Source of the DNA: Candidatus Solibacter sp.
Lineage (GTDB): Bacteria; Acidobacteriota; Terriglobia; Bryobacterales; Bryobacteraceae
Reading direction: 5' to 3'
Length of the DNA: 7,700 nucleotides
NCBI GenBank assembly: GCA_017883355.1
Contig: JADGNS010000189.1
Location: forward strand, 1 to 7,700
Shown here: in pieces, positions 7,022 to 7,700 of the stretch
Layout of the letters: every line of letters begins with the position of its first letter
Position numbering within the stretch: position 1 is the first letter of the stretch
The notes under the pieces: model-generated
What the model was told of the DNA's origin: nothing
What the model saw: only the letters and a program-made list of their open reading frames with translations
The model's database searches: none
Program-made: the position numbers and the translations under genes

Positions 7022-7700
7022 CTATTTCTTCCTGGCGGTTTGAATCACGCTGTGGAATGCCGGCTTGGGTTTGCCTTCGCGATCGAACAGCAGCGGATAG
7101 TTGGTACGGCCGCGAACGGGAAAATTGTTCTTCCAGGAATCGCCATCGGTGACGCCCCAGAAGGTAACACGCGACATGACGTTGGCGTGCTTGACGAAGA
7201 TAGCGAACAGGTCTGCGTAGCGCTTGGCAAGGGCCTGTTGGATATCGTCGGGCAGGCCGTTGACGTAGGGGTTGGCGCCGCCCGTGGACGTGGCCGAAAC
7301 GTCGGCGGAGTTGCCGCGTTCCGCGCGCGGGAGCACATCGACATCTAACTCGGTGATGGCGATTTTCACGCCGAGGGCGGCGAAGGCGTCGATGGTGTCT
7401 TCCTGTTGCTGGAGGGTGGGCCAGTCGAGGGAGTCGTGGCCTTGCAGGCCCATGGCGGCGACCTTCACCCCGGCCGCTTGCAGCTTCCTGATCAGATCGA
7501 CCGCGCCTTTGCGCTTGGCTTCGTTCTCGATGGAGTAATCGTTGTAATAGAGTTCGCAGTTGGGGTCGGCCTCGTGGGCATACTGGAAGGCTTTTACCAG
7601 ATAGTCCTCGCCGATGATGTTCAGCCATTGCGATTTGCGCAGCGTGCCGTCTTCATTGAGAGCTTCGTTGACGACGTCCCAGCCGCCGATTTTGCCTTTG
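7022..7700 (-). CDS. GH10 endo-1,4-beta-xylanase, C-terminal part (5' end outside the window)
   Basis: Cleaves internal beta-1,4 links in xylan with retention of configuration. Only the last 225 residues are visible; the frame is open to the right edge, so the start, signal peptide and first strands of the TIM barrel are missing (a GH10 domain is usually 300-350 residues). Counting from the first complete visible codon (7699), the acid/base Glu is residue 12 in GGWDVVNEAL (codon 7664-7666). YYNDYSIE is at 51-58, AMGLQGH at 82-88, and the nucleophile Glu is residue 117 in ITELDVDV (codon 7349-7351). The end carries FWGVTDGDSW, then PLLFDREGKPKPAF, the usual GH10 finish, with TAG at 7024-7022. 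Both catalytic glutamates are intact. The visible 3' end has no extra carbohydrate-binding module. The short apparent start at 7468 is an internal GTG (Val), not the real start. Confidence 0.93.
   Translation of the reverse strand, partial: KGKIGGWDVVNEALNEDGTLRKSQWLNIIGEDYLVKAFQYAHEADPNCELYYNDYSIENEAKRKGAVDLIRKLQAAGVKVAAMGLQGHDSLDWPTLQQQEDTIDAFAALGVKIAITELDVDVLPRAERGNSADVSATSTGGANPYVNGLPDDIQQALAKRYADLFAIFVKHANVMSRVTFWGVTDGDSWKNNFPVRGRTNYPLLFDREGKPKPAFHSVIQTARKK

Noticed and set aside
5559..7628. A 689-codon open frame on the minus strand covering the esterase and part of the xylanase
   Set aside because: Its translation is Arg/Gly/Pro-rich with no recognisable motif, whereas the plus-strand esterase and the other minus-strand frame carry complete catalytic motifs. 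It is a GC-rich shadow.

Overview
The window reads as GC-rich bacterial chromosome, most probably from an Acidobacteriota member of the Bryobacterales / Solibacter type. I infer this from one gene: a very long (about 1,225 residue) TonB-dependent receptor with an N-terminal carboxypeptidase-regulatory-like domain and no SusD partner. It sits beside secreted carbohydrate- and ester-degrading enzymes. No rRNA or other taxonomic marker is present, so the assignment is inference.

Layout. (1) Positions 33-3710, minus strand: an Oar-like TonB-dependent outer-membrane receptor, complete. (2) About 3735-4345: a long divergent intergenic region. It holds a possible receptor promoter with an operator-like dyad and, near its centre-right, a compact 57-bp stem-loop element bracketed by direct repeats that look like a target duplication. 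(3) 4357-5406, plus strand: a secreted TAXI-type (TRAP-transporter family) solute-binding protein with two CxxC motifs exactly where the ligand-cleft loops should be. (4) 5448-7019, plus strand: a secreted type-B carboxylesterase with a complete catalytic triad, close enough behind the TAXI gene to share a transcript. (5) 7022-7700, minus strand: the C-terminal two thirds of a GH10 endo-1,4-beta-xylanase, running off the right edge and converging on the esterase with only 2 bp between the stop codons.

How they may work together (inference). The xylanase and esterase are plausible extracytoplasmic enzymes for plant polysaccharide and its ester decorations. The TonB receptor could import released oligomers across the outer membrane. 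The TAXI protein could capture a small released acid in the periplasm, but no TRAP permease is encoded here, so it is an orphan within the window. The most unusual item is this TAXI protein with its paired CxxC motifs; the second is the small hairpin element with flanking repeats.
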